Of a stretch of 64,000 nucleotides of DNA, positions 29,072-40,668 are shown piece after piece (the stretch's first letter is position 1; every line of letters starts with the position of its first letter). The notes under the pieces were generated by a model. That model was not told the origin of the DNA and searched no databases. It worked only from the letters and a program-made list of their open reading frames with translations. The DNA is from Bacteroidota bacterium (GTDB taxonomy: Bacteria > Bacteroidota > Bacteroidia > Chitinophagales > Chitinophagaceae). Made by a program: the position numbers and the translations under genes. The stretch spans positions 33,935 to 97,934 of the forward strand of contig CANGEP010000009.1 in the NCBI GenBank assembly GCA_947452905.1, read 5' to 3'.

Positions 29072-30040
29072 TTAAGCTTCTATCTGAACACCTTGCTGGT
29101 TAATTGTTGTTACATAGGTATGATGCGCTAAGCCCAAACCCTCATATAAATTTTTCATTTCTTGCTCCACAGCTAAAGCAGTTTCTTTTTCTTTACTCAA
29201 CATAAATATAGAAGGGCCCGAACCAGATATACCCCCACCTAAAGCACCCGCATTTTTACAAGCTAATTTTAGGGCATCAAAACCTGGTATTAAAATAGAA
29301 CGAACAGGTTCAATAATAACATCTTCTAAAGATCGACCAATTAAATCGTAATCACTTTTCATAAGGCCCGCTACCAAACCTGCGATATTACCCCATTGCT
29401 TAATCGCATCTTTTAATTTTACATTTTGTTTTAAAATGCTTCTTGCATCCGACGTACGTACTTCAATTTGTGGATGCACAATGGTTACATATAAAGTGGG
29501 CGAAGGCAGTGCTATAATTTCGAGTGGAAAAATAGAACGCACTAAGGTGACGCCTCCAAAAATACAAGGCGCAATATTATCGGCATGCTTTACACCCGAA
29601 GCTACTTTTTCACCATTCATGGCAAAACGTACCAAATCGTCGTTACTAAAAATTTTACCTAATAAATAATTCGCTCCCACCACAGCACCCGCCGAACTCG
29701 CAGCGCTAGAACCCACACCCGAACCAGGTTTGATCAATTTATTAATTTTTACTTCAAAAGCAATTGAACTATTGGGATGACTCATTTCATATTCTTCTAT
29801 GAGTGCAATTAGGGCTGCGCCTGCTACATTTTTTTCGGGTTCGGTTGGCAAACCATAGGTATCCATATTTATAATAGTAATGGCCTCAACAGCAGTGCTA
29901 CCTGCAGAACGAGGCACCAAACGCATTTCCATTTCGTCGTATGGACTATTTACAGCAAAACCTAAAATATCAAAACCACATACCATATTGGCTACGGTAG
30001 CAGGGGCTTTAATTTTTATCCATTGATTAATAGGGATCAT
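29072..30040 (-). CDS. thrB: Homoserine kinase
   Basis: GHMP motif 'LIKPGSGVGSSAASSAGAVVGAN', 'GALGGGISGSGPSIFML'. Confidence 0.96.
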   Translation of the reverse strand: MIPINQWIKIKAPATVANMVCGFDILGFAVNSPYDEMEMRLVPRSAGSTAVEAITIINMDTYGLPTEPEKNVAGAALIALIEEYEMSHPNSSIAFEVKINKLIKPGSGVGSSAASSAGAVVGANYLLGKIFSNDDLVRFAMNGEKVASGVKHADNIAPCIFGGVTLVRSIFPLEIIALPSPTLYVTIVHPQIEVRTSDARSILKQNVKLKDAIKQWGNIAGLVAGLMKSDYDLIGRSLEDVIIEPVRSILIPGFDALKLACKNAGALGGGISGSGPSIFMLSKEKETALAVEQEMKNLYEGLGLAHHTYVTTINQQGVQIEA

Positions 30041-30049
30041 GTTTTTATT

Positions 30050-32527
30050 TTATACTCTTGCTGCTCTAATAATATCTGCAAATACACCCGAAGCTGTTAC
30101 GTCGGCACCTGCTCCTGCACCTTTAATCACCAATGGTAATTCAGGATAACGCATACTATAAAACAACACTAAATTATCCTTGCCATATAAATGATAAAAA
30201 TCGGAACTTGGCTGTATATGTTGTAAGCCCACTCTGGCGCTTGTTTTACCATCCTCCTCAATTTCATACTTGGCTACAAATTTTAATTTGCATCCCTTAG
30301 CAGCTGCTGCTTCAAATATTTTTTTGAAATGAGCTTCCTGTTTTTCCATCTCGGCGTAAAAATCATCAACCGATCCATCAAAACAACTAGCAGGTAAAAA
30401 TCCTTCATTCTCGATATCGGACATTTCTAATTTAGTACCCGCTTCACGAGCTAGTATCATAATTTTTCGCATTACATCGGTGCCTCCTAAATCCAAGCGT
30501 GGATCGGGTTCGGTATAACCTTCGTTTTGAGCTTGTCGAACCACTTGAGCAAATGATTTACCATCGGTACCGCCTGCATAATTATTAAATACAAAATTTA
30601 AAGTGCCAGATAAAACCGCTTCAATTTTATGAATACTATCGCCGCTACGAATTAAATCATTTAAAGTACCAATAATGGGTAAACTAGCACCTACATTTGT
30701 TTCAAATAAAAACGAAGCATTAAACTGACGTGCTAACGATTTTAATTTTGCATAATTCTCATAAGGGGAAGAACAAGCAATTTTATTACAAGCTACTACC
30801 GATACTGCTTTGCCAAGCAAACCTGCATACACATTGGCTACGGTATCATGTGCGGTTACATCAACAAAAATGCTATTACGTAAATTGTTGTCTACTATTT
30901 TTTGAACGTAATCGCTAATGCCTCCAGCAGGCGCAACTGCTAATTGCTCGCGCCAACTTGCTAGATCGATGCCATCTATATTAATTAATTGCTTTTTACT
31001 ATTGGCGATACCTACAATATTAATTTGTAAGCGTAAAGTTTTTTGTAAATAAGGAATTTGCTTTTTAATTTGTTCAATTAATTTTCCTCCTACATTACCT
31101 GCACCTGCCATATATACGTTTACTTGTTTGTAAGAAGTTTCAAAAAACTCTTCGTGTAAAACGTTAATCGCTTTTTTAACGTCTGCAGTAGCAATAACAG
31201 CCGTAATATTTTTTTCGGAGGATCCTTGAGCAATAGCGCGAACATTTATACCATTGCGTCCTAATACCCCAAACATTTTACCGCTTACCCCTGGGTGGTT
31301 TTTCATTTGTTCTCCCACCAAGGCTAAAATGGCAACGTCTTTTTCAACAATTAAAGGATCTACTTTTTGAGTAGCAATTTCCTGCGCAAACTCAGCATCC
31401 ACCGCTATCTTAGCCACATGCGCGTCCTGTGCATTTACACCTACACAAATAGAATGCTCCGATGAGGATTGCGTGATTAAAATAATATTGATTTGCTTTT
31501 TGGCTAAAGCGTCAAATAATCTTTTCGAAAAACCAGGAATACCTACCATTCCACTTCCTTCCAAACTAAGCAAACAAATATCTTTAATACTTGAAATACC
31601 TCTGATAAAATTAGTATCCCTAGGAGATTCGTTTTGAATAATTGTACCTGGATGATTGGCTTCGAAAGTATTTTTAATCCAAACAGGAATATTTTCCTGC
31701 ATTACTGGTTGAATGGTTGGAGGATAAATAACTTTAGCGCCAAAATGAGAAAGTTCCATTGCTTCTTGATAAGAAATTTGTGGAATCTCTTTGGCATTTT
31801 GAACCATACGAGGATCGGCTGTCATCATACCACTTACATCGGTCCATATTTCTAAAGCACTTGCTTTTAAAGCAGCAGCATAAATTGCTCCCGTATAATC
31901 GGAACCTCCTCTACCTAAGGTAGTGGTGTTATTGTCGGCATCTGAGGCAATAAAACCAGGTGCCATAAACACATCAAAGCCTTTATTTTCAGGTAAGGTA
32001 AAATAAGCTTGAATAGTTTTGGCAGTAAGTTCTTTATCTACCACTGCATTTAAAAAATTAGCATTGGTTTTAATAAGTAAACGAGAATCTACCCATTGTT
32101 GTTTAATTCCTTTGGAATCAAATGTAGCCGCTATTATTTTAGAAGATAAAATTTCACCATAGCTCACAATTTTATCTTGCATACGATTCGATAACTCTTT
32201 AAGCATAAACAAACCCTCGCAATTTGCTTCCAGCTCATTGATAATTTGTTTAACCATACTTAAAGTAGCCGATTGTGCTTGTATAGGAAGTAAAGCACGA
32301 ACCGCTTCGAGATGCTTTTGCTCGATGTTTTCGATAATGGTTTTATAGGCTTCATTACCCGTGGCCGCTGTTTGTGCCAACATTAATAATTGATCCGTTA
32401 CTCCACTCATCGCAGATACCACTACAATGGTAGGCTCTTTTTTAATCGTATCTGTAACTATTGCAATCACTTTCGAAATTGCATCGGCACTACCCACTGA
32501 ACTACCTCCAAATTTTAAAACCTGCAT
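30050..32527 (-). CDS. thrA: Bifunctional aspartokinase/homoserine dehydrogenase
   Basis: 'MQVLKFGGSSVGSADAI' plus C-terminal homoserine dehydrogenase 'GTLNFVFNNYAGGTDGKSFAQVVRQAQNEGYTEPDPRLDLGGTDVMRKI'. Confidence 0.97.
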   Translation of the reverse strand: MQVLKFGGSSVGSADAISKVIAIVTDTIKKEPTIVVVSAMSGVTDQLLMLAQTAATGNEAYKTIIENIEQKHLEAVRALLPIQAQSATLSMVKQIINELEANCEGLFMLKELSNRMQDKIVSYGEILSSKIIAATFDSKGIKQQWVDSRLLIKTNANFLNAVVDKELTAKTIQAYFTLPENKGFDVFMAPGFIASDADNNTTTLGRGGSDYTGAIYAAALKASALEIWTDVSGMMTADPRMVQNAKEIPQISYQEAMELSHFGAKVIYPPTIQPVMQENIPVWIKNTFEANHPGTIIQNESPRDTNFIRGISSIKDICLLSLEGSGMVGIPGFSKRLFDALAKKQINIILITQSSSEHSICVGVNAQDAHVAKIAVDAEFAQEIATQKVDPLIVEKDVAILALVGEQMKNHPGVSGKMFGVLGRNGINVRAIAQGSSEKNITAVIATADVKKAINVLHEEFFETSYKQVNVYMAGAGNVGGKLIEQIKKQIPYLQKTLRLQINIVGIANSKKQLINIDGIDLASWREQLAVAPAGGISDYVQKIVDNNLRNSIFVDVTAHDTVANVYAGLLGKAVSVVACNKIACSSPYENYAKLKSLARQFNASFLFETNVGASLPIIGTLNDLIRSGDSIHKIEAVLSGTLNFVFNNYAGGTDGKSFAQVVRQAQNEGYTEPDPRLDLGGTDVMRKIMILAREAGTKLEMSDIENEGFLPASCFDGSVDDFYAEMEKQEAHFKKIFEAAAAKGCKLKFVAKYEIEEDGKTSARVGLQHIQPSSDFYHLYGKDNLVLFYSMRYPELPLVIKGAGAGADVTASGVFADIIRAARV

Positions 32528-32549
32528 AACCCATTAATTTATGACGATA

Positions 32550-33824
32550 CTAGATAAGATATCCGTACATATTATCGTCTTTGTTTATTTCATTATAATT
32601 AATCTGATACTTTTTCATATTAACAATTAAAGTATCATAATCTTTTTTCGTTTTTAATTCTAAACCCACCAAAGCTGGACCCGCTTCTTTATTATGTTTT
32701 TGTATGTATTCGAATCTGGTGATATCATCACTAGGCCCCAAAACTTTGTTTACAAATTCTTTTAAAGCACCTGGTCTTTGTGCAAAGCGTATTAAGAAAT
32801 AATATTTAAGTCCTTCATAAATAAGAGATCTTTCTTTTATCTCTTGCATACGAGCTATATCATTATTGCTACCGCTAACAATACACACAATGGTCTTGTC
32901 TTTTATTTGATCGGCATAAGCATCTAATGCTGCAATACTCAATGCCCCTGCGGGTTCTACCACAATGGCTTCTTCGTTATACATTTGTAAAATAGTAGAA
33001 CATATTTTGCCCTCTGCTACTAAATGCATATCATCTAAGGCGTCTTTGCAAAAAGAAAAAGTTATATCCCCTACTCTTTTTACAGCAGCGCCATCAACAA
33101 ACTTGTCAATATTTTCTAGCTCCACAGGTGCACCCGATTTTAATGCCCAAAACATACTAGGTGCCCCTTCTGGTTCTAATCCAATAATTTTAGTACTAGG
33201 TGAATGCTGTTTAAAATACGTACCCACGCCAGCACTTAATCCACCGCCGCCAACCGGAATAAATAAATAATCGATGGGTCCTTGATCGAGTTTGTGATAG
33301 TCTTCGAGAATTTCTACACCTACTGTTGCTTGTCCCTCAATAATAGAAGGATGATCAAAAGGAGGAATAAAAGTCATACCATGCTCGGCTGTATAGGCCT
33401 TGGCAGCAATGGCGCAATCATCAAAAGTATCGCCTACTAAAATCACTTCTACAAAACTTTCTCCAAACATTTTAGTTTGGTTTACTTTTTGTTGAGGCGA
33501 AGGTATAGGCATAAATACAACCCCTTTAACGTTTAGTTTTTTACAACTATACGCAAAGCCTTGCGCATGATTACCCGCACTCGCACAAACCACCCCTTTC
33601 GATAATTGGTCGGCACTCAGTTGGCTCATCATATTATAAGCACCTCTTAATTTATAAGAACGTACAATTTGTAAGTCCTCTCTTTTTAAATAAACCCTGC
33701 ACTGATACTTTCGAGATAGGTTGGCATTAAACTGCAGCGGGGTATGGTTAACCACCGGCTTTAGTCTTGCATACGCACTCTCAATATCAAGTGCAGGCTT
33801 ATTTATTTTTGTAACATCACTCAT
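32550..33824 (-). CDS. ilvA: Threonine ammonia-lyase
   Basis: 'VYLKREDLQIVRSYKLRGAYNMMSQL', 'IPVGGGGLSAGVGTY'. Confidence 0.95.
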   Translation of the reverse strand: MSDVTKINKPALDIESAYARLKPVVNHTPLQFNANLSRKYQCRVYLKREDLQIVRSYKLRGAYNMMSQLSADQLSKGVVCASAGNHAQGFAYSCKKLNVKGVVFMPIPSPQQKVNQTKMFGESFVEVILVGDTFDDCAIAAKAYTAEHGMTFIPPFDHPSIIEGQATVGVEILEDYHKLDQGPIDYLFIPVGGGGLSAGVGTYFKQHSPSTKIIGLEPEGAPSMFWALKSGAPVELENIDKFVDGAAVKRVGDITFSFCKDALDDMHLVAEGKICSTILQMYNEEAIVVEPAGALSIAALDAYADQIKDKTIVCIVSGSNNDIARMQEIKERSLIYEGLKYYFLIRFAQRPGALKEFVNKVLGPSDDITRFEYIQKHNKEAGPALVGLELKTKKDYDTLIVNMKKYQINYNEINKDDNMYGYLI

Positions 33825-33833
33825 TCGAGTATA

Positions 33834-34889
33834 TTATTTTGCGGGTTGATTCTCTGGACGTAAACTTCTTACTGTACGACCAGCTTGCCACATTTCACTA
33901 TTATGTAATTCCGCTAACTCTACTTCTAATTTTTCACGGTAGTCGGCCTTGCTGTTTAAATCGATAGATCTTGCAGCTTCGGCACCTGTTGCTACACTAT
34001 TGTATAAGTCAGAGAATACAGGCAATGTAGCATCACGGAATTTTTTCCACCAATCTAAAGCACCTCTTTGCGCTGTAGTAGAACAGTTTGCGTACATCCA
34101 GTCCATACCATTTTCTGCTACTAAAGGCATTAATGATTGTGTTAACTCTTCTACTGTTTCATTGAAAGCTTCAGAAGGAGAGTGACCGTTGTTACGTAAC
34201 ACTTCATATTGGGCTGCAAATATACCTTGAATAGCGCCCATTAAAGTACCGCGCTCACCTGTTAAATCGGAATACACTTCTTTTTTGAAATCGGTCTCAA
34301 ATAAATAACCCGAACCTACTGCAATACCTAAGGCAATAACTCTGTCATGTGCTTTACCTGTAGCATCTTGGAAAATGGCGAAACTAGAGTTTAAGCCACG
34401 GCCTTGTAAAAACATTCTTCTTAAAGAAGTACCAGAACCTTTAGGCGCTACTAAAATAACATCCACATCGGCTGGAGGCACGATACCAGTTTGCTCTTTA
34501 TAAGTAATACCAAAACCATGAGAGAAATATAAAGCTTTACCAGGCGTTAAATGTTTTTTTACTGTTGGCCACATTGCGATTTGTGCAGCATCACTTAATA
34601 AATAACAAATAATAGTACCTTTTTCTAAAGCTTCTTCTATTTCAAATAAAGTTTGACCAGGTACAAAACCATCAGCTACTGCTTTATCCCAAGACTTTGA
34701 ATTTTTTCTTTGACCCACAATTACATTAACTCCATTTTCTTTTTGGTTTAATGCTTGACCAGGACCTTGAACGCCGTAACCAATAACAGCTACTACTTCG
34801 TTCTTTAAAACTTCCTGTGCTTTTGCTAATGGAAACTCTTCACGAGTAACCACGTTTTCTTCGGTACCTCCGAAATTTAACTTTGCCAT
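33834..34889 (-). CDS. ilvC: Ketol-acid reductoisomerase
   Basis: 'VAVIGYGVQGPGQALNQKENG', 'VAPKGSGTSLRR', 'SDLTGERGTLMGAIQGIF'. Confidence 0.95.
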   Translation of the reverse strand: MAKLNFGGTEENVVTREEFPLAKAQEVLKNEVVAVIGYGVQGPGQALNQKENGVNVIVGQRKNSKSWDKAVADGFVPGQTLFEIEEALEKGTIICYLLSDAAQIAMWPTVKKHLTPGKALYFSHGFGITYKEQTGIVPPADVDVILVAPKGSGTSLRRMFLQGRGLNSSFAIFQDATGKAHDRVIALGIAVGSGYLFETDFKKEVYSDLTGERGTLMGAIQGIFAAQYEVLRNNGHSPSEAFNETVEELTQSLMPLVAENGMDWMYANCSTTAQRGALDWWKKFRDATLPVFSDLYNSVATGAEAARSIDLNSKADYREKLEVELAELHNSEMWQAGRTVRSLRPENQPAK

Positions 34890-34951
34890 TTTACTTTGAT
34901 TTAATTGATTTTTATTTGTTTATTTTATTGATGCGTAGGGATACGCTTATT

Positions 34952-35554
34952 TTACATGGTAAATACAGTTTCTCTTTTTCCTAAATATTCATTTTCGATA
35001 ACTTCTTCGCCTGGCTCACGCTTTTCAAAATCTTTTAGTTTTTCATGAAAGCCCGCACTCTCTTTAATAATAGCCACTCTAGCGCTTCTTACAAATTCTA
35101 CTAATCCATAAGGCTCCAAGGCTTTCATTAACTTATTGGTTTCCTCTCTATGACCCGTAGTTTCAAAAACGATAAAATCTTTTCGAATAGCTACCGCACG
35201 TGCCCCAAACTCTCTAAGCAAACGCTCTACTTTTACTTTTTCGGTAATCTCTTCACTTAATACTTTATACAAAGCCAACTCCTGCCAAACAATTTCCTCA
35301 TTGGTATTAAAGTAAGCCTTTAATACCTCTACTTGTTTTTCAATTTGACGCACCACTTTTAAAACCACATCACGCGATTCCATTACTACAATGGTAAAAC
35401 GGTGAATACCTTGTACTTCGGAAGGCGATGTGTTTAAACTCTCTACATTAATTTTTCGACGAGAAAAAATAATGGCAATACGATTTAACAAACCCACTTG
35501 GTTTTCGGTGTACACCGTAATCGTGTATTCTTGTTTTTCGGTATTGTGATTCAT
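34952..35554 (-). CDS. ilvN: Acetolactate synthase small subunit
   Basis: ACT domain 'YTITVYTENQVGLLNRIAIIFSRRKINVESLNTSPSE'. Confidence 0.94.
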   Translation of the reverse strand: MNHNTEKQEYTITVYTENQVGLLNRIAIIFSRRKINVESLNTSPSEVQGIHRFTIVVMESRDVVLKVVRQIEKQVEVLKAYFNTNEEIVWQELALYKVLSEEITEKVKVERLLREFGARAVAIRKDFIVFETTGHREETNKLMKALEPYGLVEFVRSARVAIIKESAGFHEKLKDFEKREPGEEVIENEYLGKRETVFTM

Positions 35555-35560
35555 ATAAAA

Positions 35561-37258
35561 TTATTTAAGTCGTATTTCAGATACCGAACAACCCTGTGGC
35601 ACCATTGGAAATACATTGTTTTCTTTACCCACCATTACTTCTAATAAAAAAGATCCTTTATGTGATAACATTCTTTGTACCGCCGCTACTAAATCCTTAC
35701 GGTGTTCTACTTTCTCGCCTGCTACTCCATAAGATTTTGCCAACATAATATAGTCGGGACTTTGAATATCTACAAAAGAATATCTCTTATCATGAAATAA
35801 ATCCTGCCATTGACGAACCATGCCTAAAAACTGATTATTTAAAATAACAATTTTTACATCCACTCCAGTTTGCATGATAGTACCCAACTCTTGTAAAGTC
35901 ATTTGAAAACCACCATCTCCAATTACGGCTATCACGGTTCTATCTTGTGCTCCAAACTTAGCTCCAATAGCGGCTGGTAATCCAAAGCCCATGGTACCTA
36001 AGCCTCCCGAAGTAACATTACTACGAGATTCATTAAATTTTGCATAACGACAGGTAACCATTTGATGCTGGCCCACATCGGTAACCATAATTGCATTACC
36101 CTCAGTAATTTCATTAATATTTCGAATCACTTCGGCCATGGTCATTTCTTCAGAGCTAGGATACATTTCGGGTTGGATGCACTGCTCATATTCTTGTTTA
36201 GCATAATCTGCAAAAACAGCTAACCACTCGCTTCTGTCTTTTTGTTCAATACCTAAAGTAAGTAGGGGTAAGGTTTCTTTACAATCTCCCCAAACACCTA
36301 CAGTCGCTTTTACATTTTTATCAATCTCTGAAGGATCAATATCTAAATGAATAATTTTTGCTTGCTTCGCATATTTATCTAATCGGCCTGTAACACGATC
36401 ATCAAAACGCATACCCACTGCAATTAATACATCGCACTCGTTGGTTAATACATTAGGACCATAATTACCATGCATGCCAAGCATACCCACATTTTGTGGA
36501 TGATCGGTAGGAAGTGCACTTAAACCTAAAATGGTCCATGCAGCAGGCATTCCCGATTTTTCGATAAACTTTTTAAATTCTTTTTCGGCCTTTCCTAAAA
36601 TAACCCCCTGACCAAAAATCACTAAAGGCTTTTTAGCATTATTAATTAAACTCACCGCTTCGTCGATATATCCTTTTCGAATAACTGGTTTTGGACGGTA
36701 AGATCTGATATGTTGACAAGGTGTATACCCTTCGTAATTAAATTTTTGTAATTGTGCGTTTTTAGAAATATCAATTAACACTGGACCTGGACGACCACTT
36801 CTTGCTAAATAAAAAGCTTTGGCTAATACCGATGGAATTTCTTCGGCATCTGTAATTTGATAATTCCATTTTGTAACAGGCATGGTAATATTAATCACAT
36901 CTGTTTCCTGAAAAGCATCGGTTCCTAATAAATGAGCAAACACTTGTCCAGTAATACACACTAAAGGTGTACTATCAATCATTGCATCGGCAAGCCCTGT
37001 CACTAAATTGGTAGCCCCTGGACCACTGGTGGCAAATACTACACCTACTTTTCCAGAGCTACGCGCATAACCTTGCCCAGCATGGATTCCACCTTGCTCA
37101 TGACGCACTAATATATGCGAGAGTTTTTCTTTATAATCATACAAGGCATCATAAATAGGCATGATTGCACCCCCTGGATAACCAAAGATGGTACTCACTC
37201 CTTCGGCAATACATGCTTCTAATACTGCCTGTGATCCTGTTAATTGTTTTTGCTCCAT
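35561..37258 (-). CDS. ilvB: Acetolactate synthase large subunit
   Basis: 'IFGYPGGAIMPIYDALYD', ThDP motif 'IGDGGFQMTLQELGTIMQTGVDVKIVILNN'. Confidence 0.97.
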   Translation of the reverse strand: MEQKQLTGSQAVLEACIAEGVSTIFGYPGGAIMPIYDALYDYKEKLSHILVRHEQGGIHAGQGYARSSGKVGVVFATSGPGATNLVTGLADAMIDSTPLVCITGQVFAHLLGTDAFQETDVINITMPVTKWNYQITDAEEIPSVLAKAFYLARSGRPGPVLIDISKNAQLQKFNYEGYTPCQHIRSYRPKPVIRKGYIDEAVSLINNAKKPLVIFGQGVILGKAEKEFKKFIEKSGMPAAWTILGLSALPTDHPQNVGMLGMHGNYGPNVLTNECDVLIAVGMRFDDRVTGRLDKYAKQAKIIHLDIDPSEIDKNVKATVGVWGDCKETLPLLTLGIEQKDRSEWLAVFADYAKQEYEQCIQPEMYPSSEEMTMAEVIRNINEITEGNAIMVTDVGQHQMVTCRYAKFNESRSNVTSGGLGTMGFGLPAAIGAKFGAQDRTVIAVIGDGGFQMTLQELGTIMQTGVDVKIVILNNQFLGMVRQWQDLFHDKRYSFVDIQSPDYIMLAKSYGVAGEKVEHRKDLVAAVQRMLSHKGSFLLEVMVGKENNVFPMVPQGCSVSEIRLK

Positions 37259-37268
37259 AAATAATTTT

Positions 37269-38948
37269 TTAATCAGCGTCCGTTACACATCCTTCACTTG
37301 CGTCCTTTACCAACTTTGCATATTTATACAAAACACCATTACTTACTTTTAACTGAGGAGTAGGTTGCGCTGCTCTTCGTTTTGCAATGGTGGCTTCGTC
37401 TACTTTTAATGTCATGGTACGCTTAGGTACATTGAGTTCGATGATATCACCATCTTCTACCAATCCTATCAATCCTCCTTTATACGCTTCGGGTGTGATA
37501 TGTCCAATTACAAAACCATGTGTGCCTCCACTAAAACGACCATCGGTAATTAAGGCCACCGATTTACCCAATCCAGCACCAATAATGGCAGAGGTAGGTT
37601 TTAACATCTCTGGCATACCTGGTGCACCAACAGGTCCCACATTTTTTATAACCACCACGTCTCCTTCTTTTATTTTCTTGGAATTGATGCCTTCAATTAA
37701 TGCATGCTCACCATCAAATACTCTTGCTGGACCTTCGAACATATCACCTTCCTTACCCGAAATTTTAGCAACAGAACCTCCTGTAGCTAAATTGCCATAC
37801 ATAATTTGTAAATGGCCTGTAGCTTTTATTGGATTTTCTTTGGGAAGAATTATTTTTTGTTGATCAAAATTTAAATCGGGTGCAGCTGCTAAATTTTCGG
37901 CAATTGTTTTTCCTGTAACCGTTAAACAATCTCCATGCAACCAACCTTGTGCTAACATATATTTCATTACAGCTGGCACACCACCATATTGATGCAAGTC
38001 TTGCATTAAATATTTTCCAGAAGGTTTAAAATCGGCCAATACCGGAATCTTATCACTAATAGTTTGGAAATCGTCTTGTGTGATAGACACACCCACACTT
38101 TTTGCCATGGCAATCATATGTAATACCGCATTGGTGCTACCTCCTAAAACCATAATTACTGCAATTGCATTTTCGAAAGCCTTGCGTGTCATAATATCGC
38201 GAGGCTTAATATCTTTTTCTAATAATAGTCGAATAGCAGCACCCGCATCCTTACACTCTTGTTGTTTTTCGGCACTGAGTGCAGGGTTGGAAGAAGAATA
38301 AGGCAAACTCATACCTAAAGCTTCGATAGCAGAAGCCATGGTATTGGCAGTATACATACCACCACATGCACCTGCCCCCGGACAAGCATGTTGTACAATT
38401 CCTTTAAAATCGGTTTCGTCTAATTGCCCTGCAATTTTTTGACCTAGGGCTTCGAAAGCAGAAACAATATTTAAATCCTGTCCTTTATAATGACCAGGTG
38501 CAATCGTACCACCATATAACATTAAGGAAGGACGATTTAAACGACCCATCGCAATTAAAGAACCCGGCATATTTTTATCACAACCAGGAACCGTAATTAA
38601 AGCATCATAATATTGAGCACCACAAACTGTTTCGATACTATCTGCAATCACATCACGACTTACTAAAGAATAACGCATACCATCGGTACCATTACTCATA
38701 CCATCACTTACACCAATAGTATGAAAAGTAAGACCCACTAAATCATTTTCCCAAACACTTTTTTTAACCGTGTCGGCCAAGGCATTTAAATGCATATTAC
38801 AAGTATTGCCATCATAGCCCATACTCACTACACCCACTTGTGCTTTTTGTAAATCGGCATCGGTTAATCCTATCCCATAAAACATTGCCTGCGCAGCAGG
38901 TTGCGTAGGATCGAGGGTGATTGTTTTTGAATATTTATTTAATTCCAT
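37269..38948 (-). CDS. ilvD: Dihydroxy-acid dehydratase
   Basis: '[19 protein letters not shown]', '[15 protein letters not shown]'-type Cys motif, '[18 protein letters not shown]'. Confidence 0.97.
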   Translation of the reverse strand: MELNKYSKTITLDPTQPAAQAMFYGIGLTDADLQKAQVGVVSMGYDGNTCNMHLNALADTVKKSVWENDLVGLTFHTIGVSDGMSNGTDGMRYSLVSRDVIADSIETVCGAQYYDALITVPGCDKNMPGSLIAMGRLNRPSLMLYGGTIAPGHYKGQDLNIVSAFEALGQKIAGQLDETDFKGIVQHACPGAGACGGMYTANTMASAIEALGMSLPYSSSNPALSAEKQQECKDAGAAIRLLLEKDIKPRDIMTRKAFENAIAVIMVLGGSTNAVLHMIAMAKSVGVSITQDDFQTISDKIPVLADFKPSGKYLMQDLHQYGGVPAVMKYMLAQGWLHGDCLTVTGKTIAENLAAAPDLNFDQQKIILPKENPIKATGHLQIMYGNLATGGSVAKISGKEGDMFEGPARVFDGEHALIEGINSKKIKEGDVVVIKNVGPVGAPGMPEMLKPTSAIIGAGLGKSVALITDGRFSGGTHGFVIGHITPEAYKGGLIGLVEDGDIIELNVPKRTMTLKVDEATIAKRRAAQPTPQLKVSNGVLYKYAKLVKDASEGCVTDAD

Positions 38949-38951
38949 AAT

Positions 38952-40067
38952 TTAAATGATAGTTGATTTATGTAAACGCTCATGAATAGGATGCATCTCG
39001 CCTTTGGCATGTCTCACAATAAATTCTGAAATCATATCGCCCATAGCAGTGGTGGTATAACTATTCATAGGATCAATATCTTTAGTCACAAAACCATTAT
39101 TTAAACACCAGCTTACGGCTTCTCTTACTAAACTCGCTTCTTGGGTTAAACCAAAATGATCTAATAACATTGCAGCCGATAAAATAGAACCCAATGGATT
39201 CGCAATATCTTTTCCCTTAGCTTGCGGATAAGAACCATGAATAGGTTCAAACAAGGCCACTGTGTTGCCTACGGAAGCAGAAGGTAATAATCCTAAAGAG
39301 CCTGCTAATACCGAAGCTTCGTCGCTAATGATATCGCCAAATAAATTTTCGGTTAACACAACATCAAACTGTGCTGGGTTTAAAATAATTTGCATAGCAG
39401 CATTATCTACAAATAAATAATCCACTGCAACATCACTATATTCTTTAGCAATAGCTTGCACTACTTTTCTCCACAAACGAGAGGTTTCTAAAACATTGGC
39501 TTTATCCACCAGCGTTAATTTTTTTCTTCTAATTTGTGCATGCTTAAAAGCCAAATGTGCAATGCGCTCAATTTCGTTTACCGAATAAGAACAATCGTCG
39601 CGAGCAATAGTACCATCCTCACTTAATGATTTGGCACCAAAATAAATACCTCCTGTTAATTCTCTATAAATAACAAAATCAACGTTCTCTAATAATTTTG
39701 GTTTTAAAGGAGTTAGATGTTGCAATGCCGCATAAGTAGTAACAGGGCGAATATTGGCAAACAATTGTAATTCCTTGCGCAATTTTAACAAGCCTTGCTC
39801 GGGTCTTACTTTAGCGCTAGGATCGTTATCATATTTAGGATCCCCAATGGCACCAAACAAAATAGCATCACTAGCTAAACAAATTTTAATGGTTTCATCC
39901 GGCAAAGGATTACCTGTTGCATCAATAGCGCAAGCGCCCATTAACGCATGCTCGTAGGTAAAAGTATGGTTAAAATGAGTGGCAATCGTATTTAATACTT
40001 TCATCGATTGCTCGGTTACTTCGGGTCCTATTCCATCTCCTAAGATGACAGCTATTTTCTTTTGCAT
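38952..40067 (-). CDS. leuB: 3-isopropylmalate dehydrogenase
   Basis: 'IAVILGDGIGPEVTEQSMKVL', 'DVVLTENLFGDIISDEASVLAGSLGLLPSAS'. Confidence 0.97.
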   Translation of the reverse strand: MQKKIAVILGDGIGPEVTEQSMKVLNTIATHFNHTFTYEHALMGACAIDATGNPLPDETIKICLASDAILFGAIGDPKYDNDPSAKVRPEQGLLKLRKELQLFANIRPVTTYAALQHLTPLKPKLLENVDFVIYRELTGGIYFGAKSLSEDGTIARDDCSYSVNEIERIAHLAFKHAQIRRKKLTLVDKANVLETSRLWRKVVQAIAKEYSDVAVDYLFVDNAAMQIILNPAQFDVVLTENLFGDIISDEASVLAGSLGLLPSASVGNTVALFEPIHGSYPQAKGKDIANPLGSILSAAMLLDHFGLTQEASLVREAVSWCLNNGFVTKDIDPMNSYTTTAMGDMISEFIVRHAKGEMHPIHERLHKSTII

Positions 40068-40079
40068 ACATTAATTTTA

Positions 40080-40664
40080 TTACTGATTGGCTTTTTCGTA
40101 AGCTTCAATTTCGGTTTTCATACTTAATAAATAATCGATATCATCATACCCATTTAACAAACAAGTTTTTTTATACGAGTTGATGTCGAATTTTTCGAAA
40201 GCGCCTGTAGCATCAATAGTAATAGTTTGCGCTTCTAAATCCACACTTAAAGTATCCTTAGCACCTTGTGCAAATATTTGTTGTAAAAATGCATCGCTCA
40301 CGGTTACAGGAAGTACGCCATTGTTTAATGCATTGTTTTTAAAAATGTCGGCGAAAAAACTAGATACTACTACTTTAAAACCATAATCCTGAATACTCCA
40401 AGCAGCATGTTCACGGGAAGAGCCACATCCAAAGTTTTTAGCAGCTACTAAAATCTCTCCACTATACTGTGATTGATTTAATACAAAATCGGCTTTGGGT
40501 TTTGTTTCGTCATCCTGCTCGTAACGCCAATCTCTAAACAAATTTTTACCAAAACCATCCTTAGTAGTTGCTTTTAAAAAACGTGCAGGAATAATTTGAT
40601 CCGTATCTACGTTTTCGATACGCAAGGGTATAAATCGACTGGTTATTTTTTGTAATGATTGCAT
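40080..40664 (-). CDS. leuD: 3-isopropylmalate dehydratase small subunit
   Basis: '[14 protein letters not shown]', '[23 protein letters not shown]'. Confidence 0.96.
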   Translation of the reverse strand: MQSLQKITSRFIPLRIENVDTDQIIPARFLKATTKDGFGKNLFRDWRYEQDDETKPKADFVLNQSQYSGEILVAAKNFGCGSSREHAAWSIQDYGFKVVVSSFFADIFKNNALNNGVLPVTVSDAFLQQIFAQGAKDTLSVDLEAQTITIDATGAFEKFDINSYKKTCLLNGYDDIDYLLSMKTEIEAYEKANQ

Positions 40665-40668
40665 ACAA

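Noticed and set aside
37387-37863. 158-aa plus-strand ORF antisense to ilvD
   Set aside because: Longest antisense ORF in the window, but low-complexity Pro/Ser/Thr-rich composition mirrors the codon pattern of ilvD; no promoter or domain evidence.
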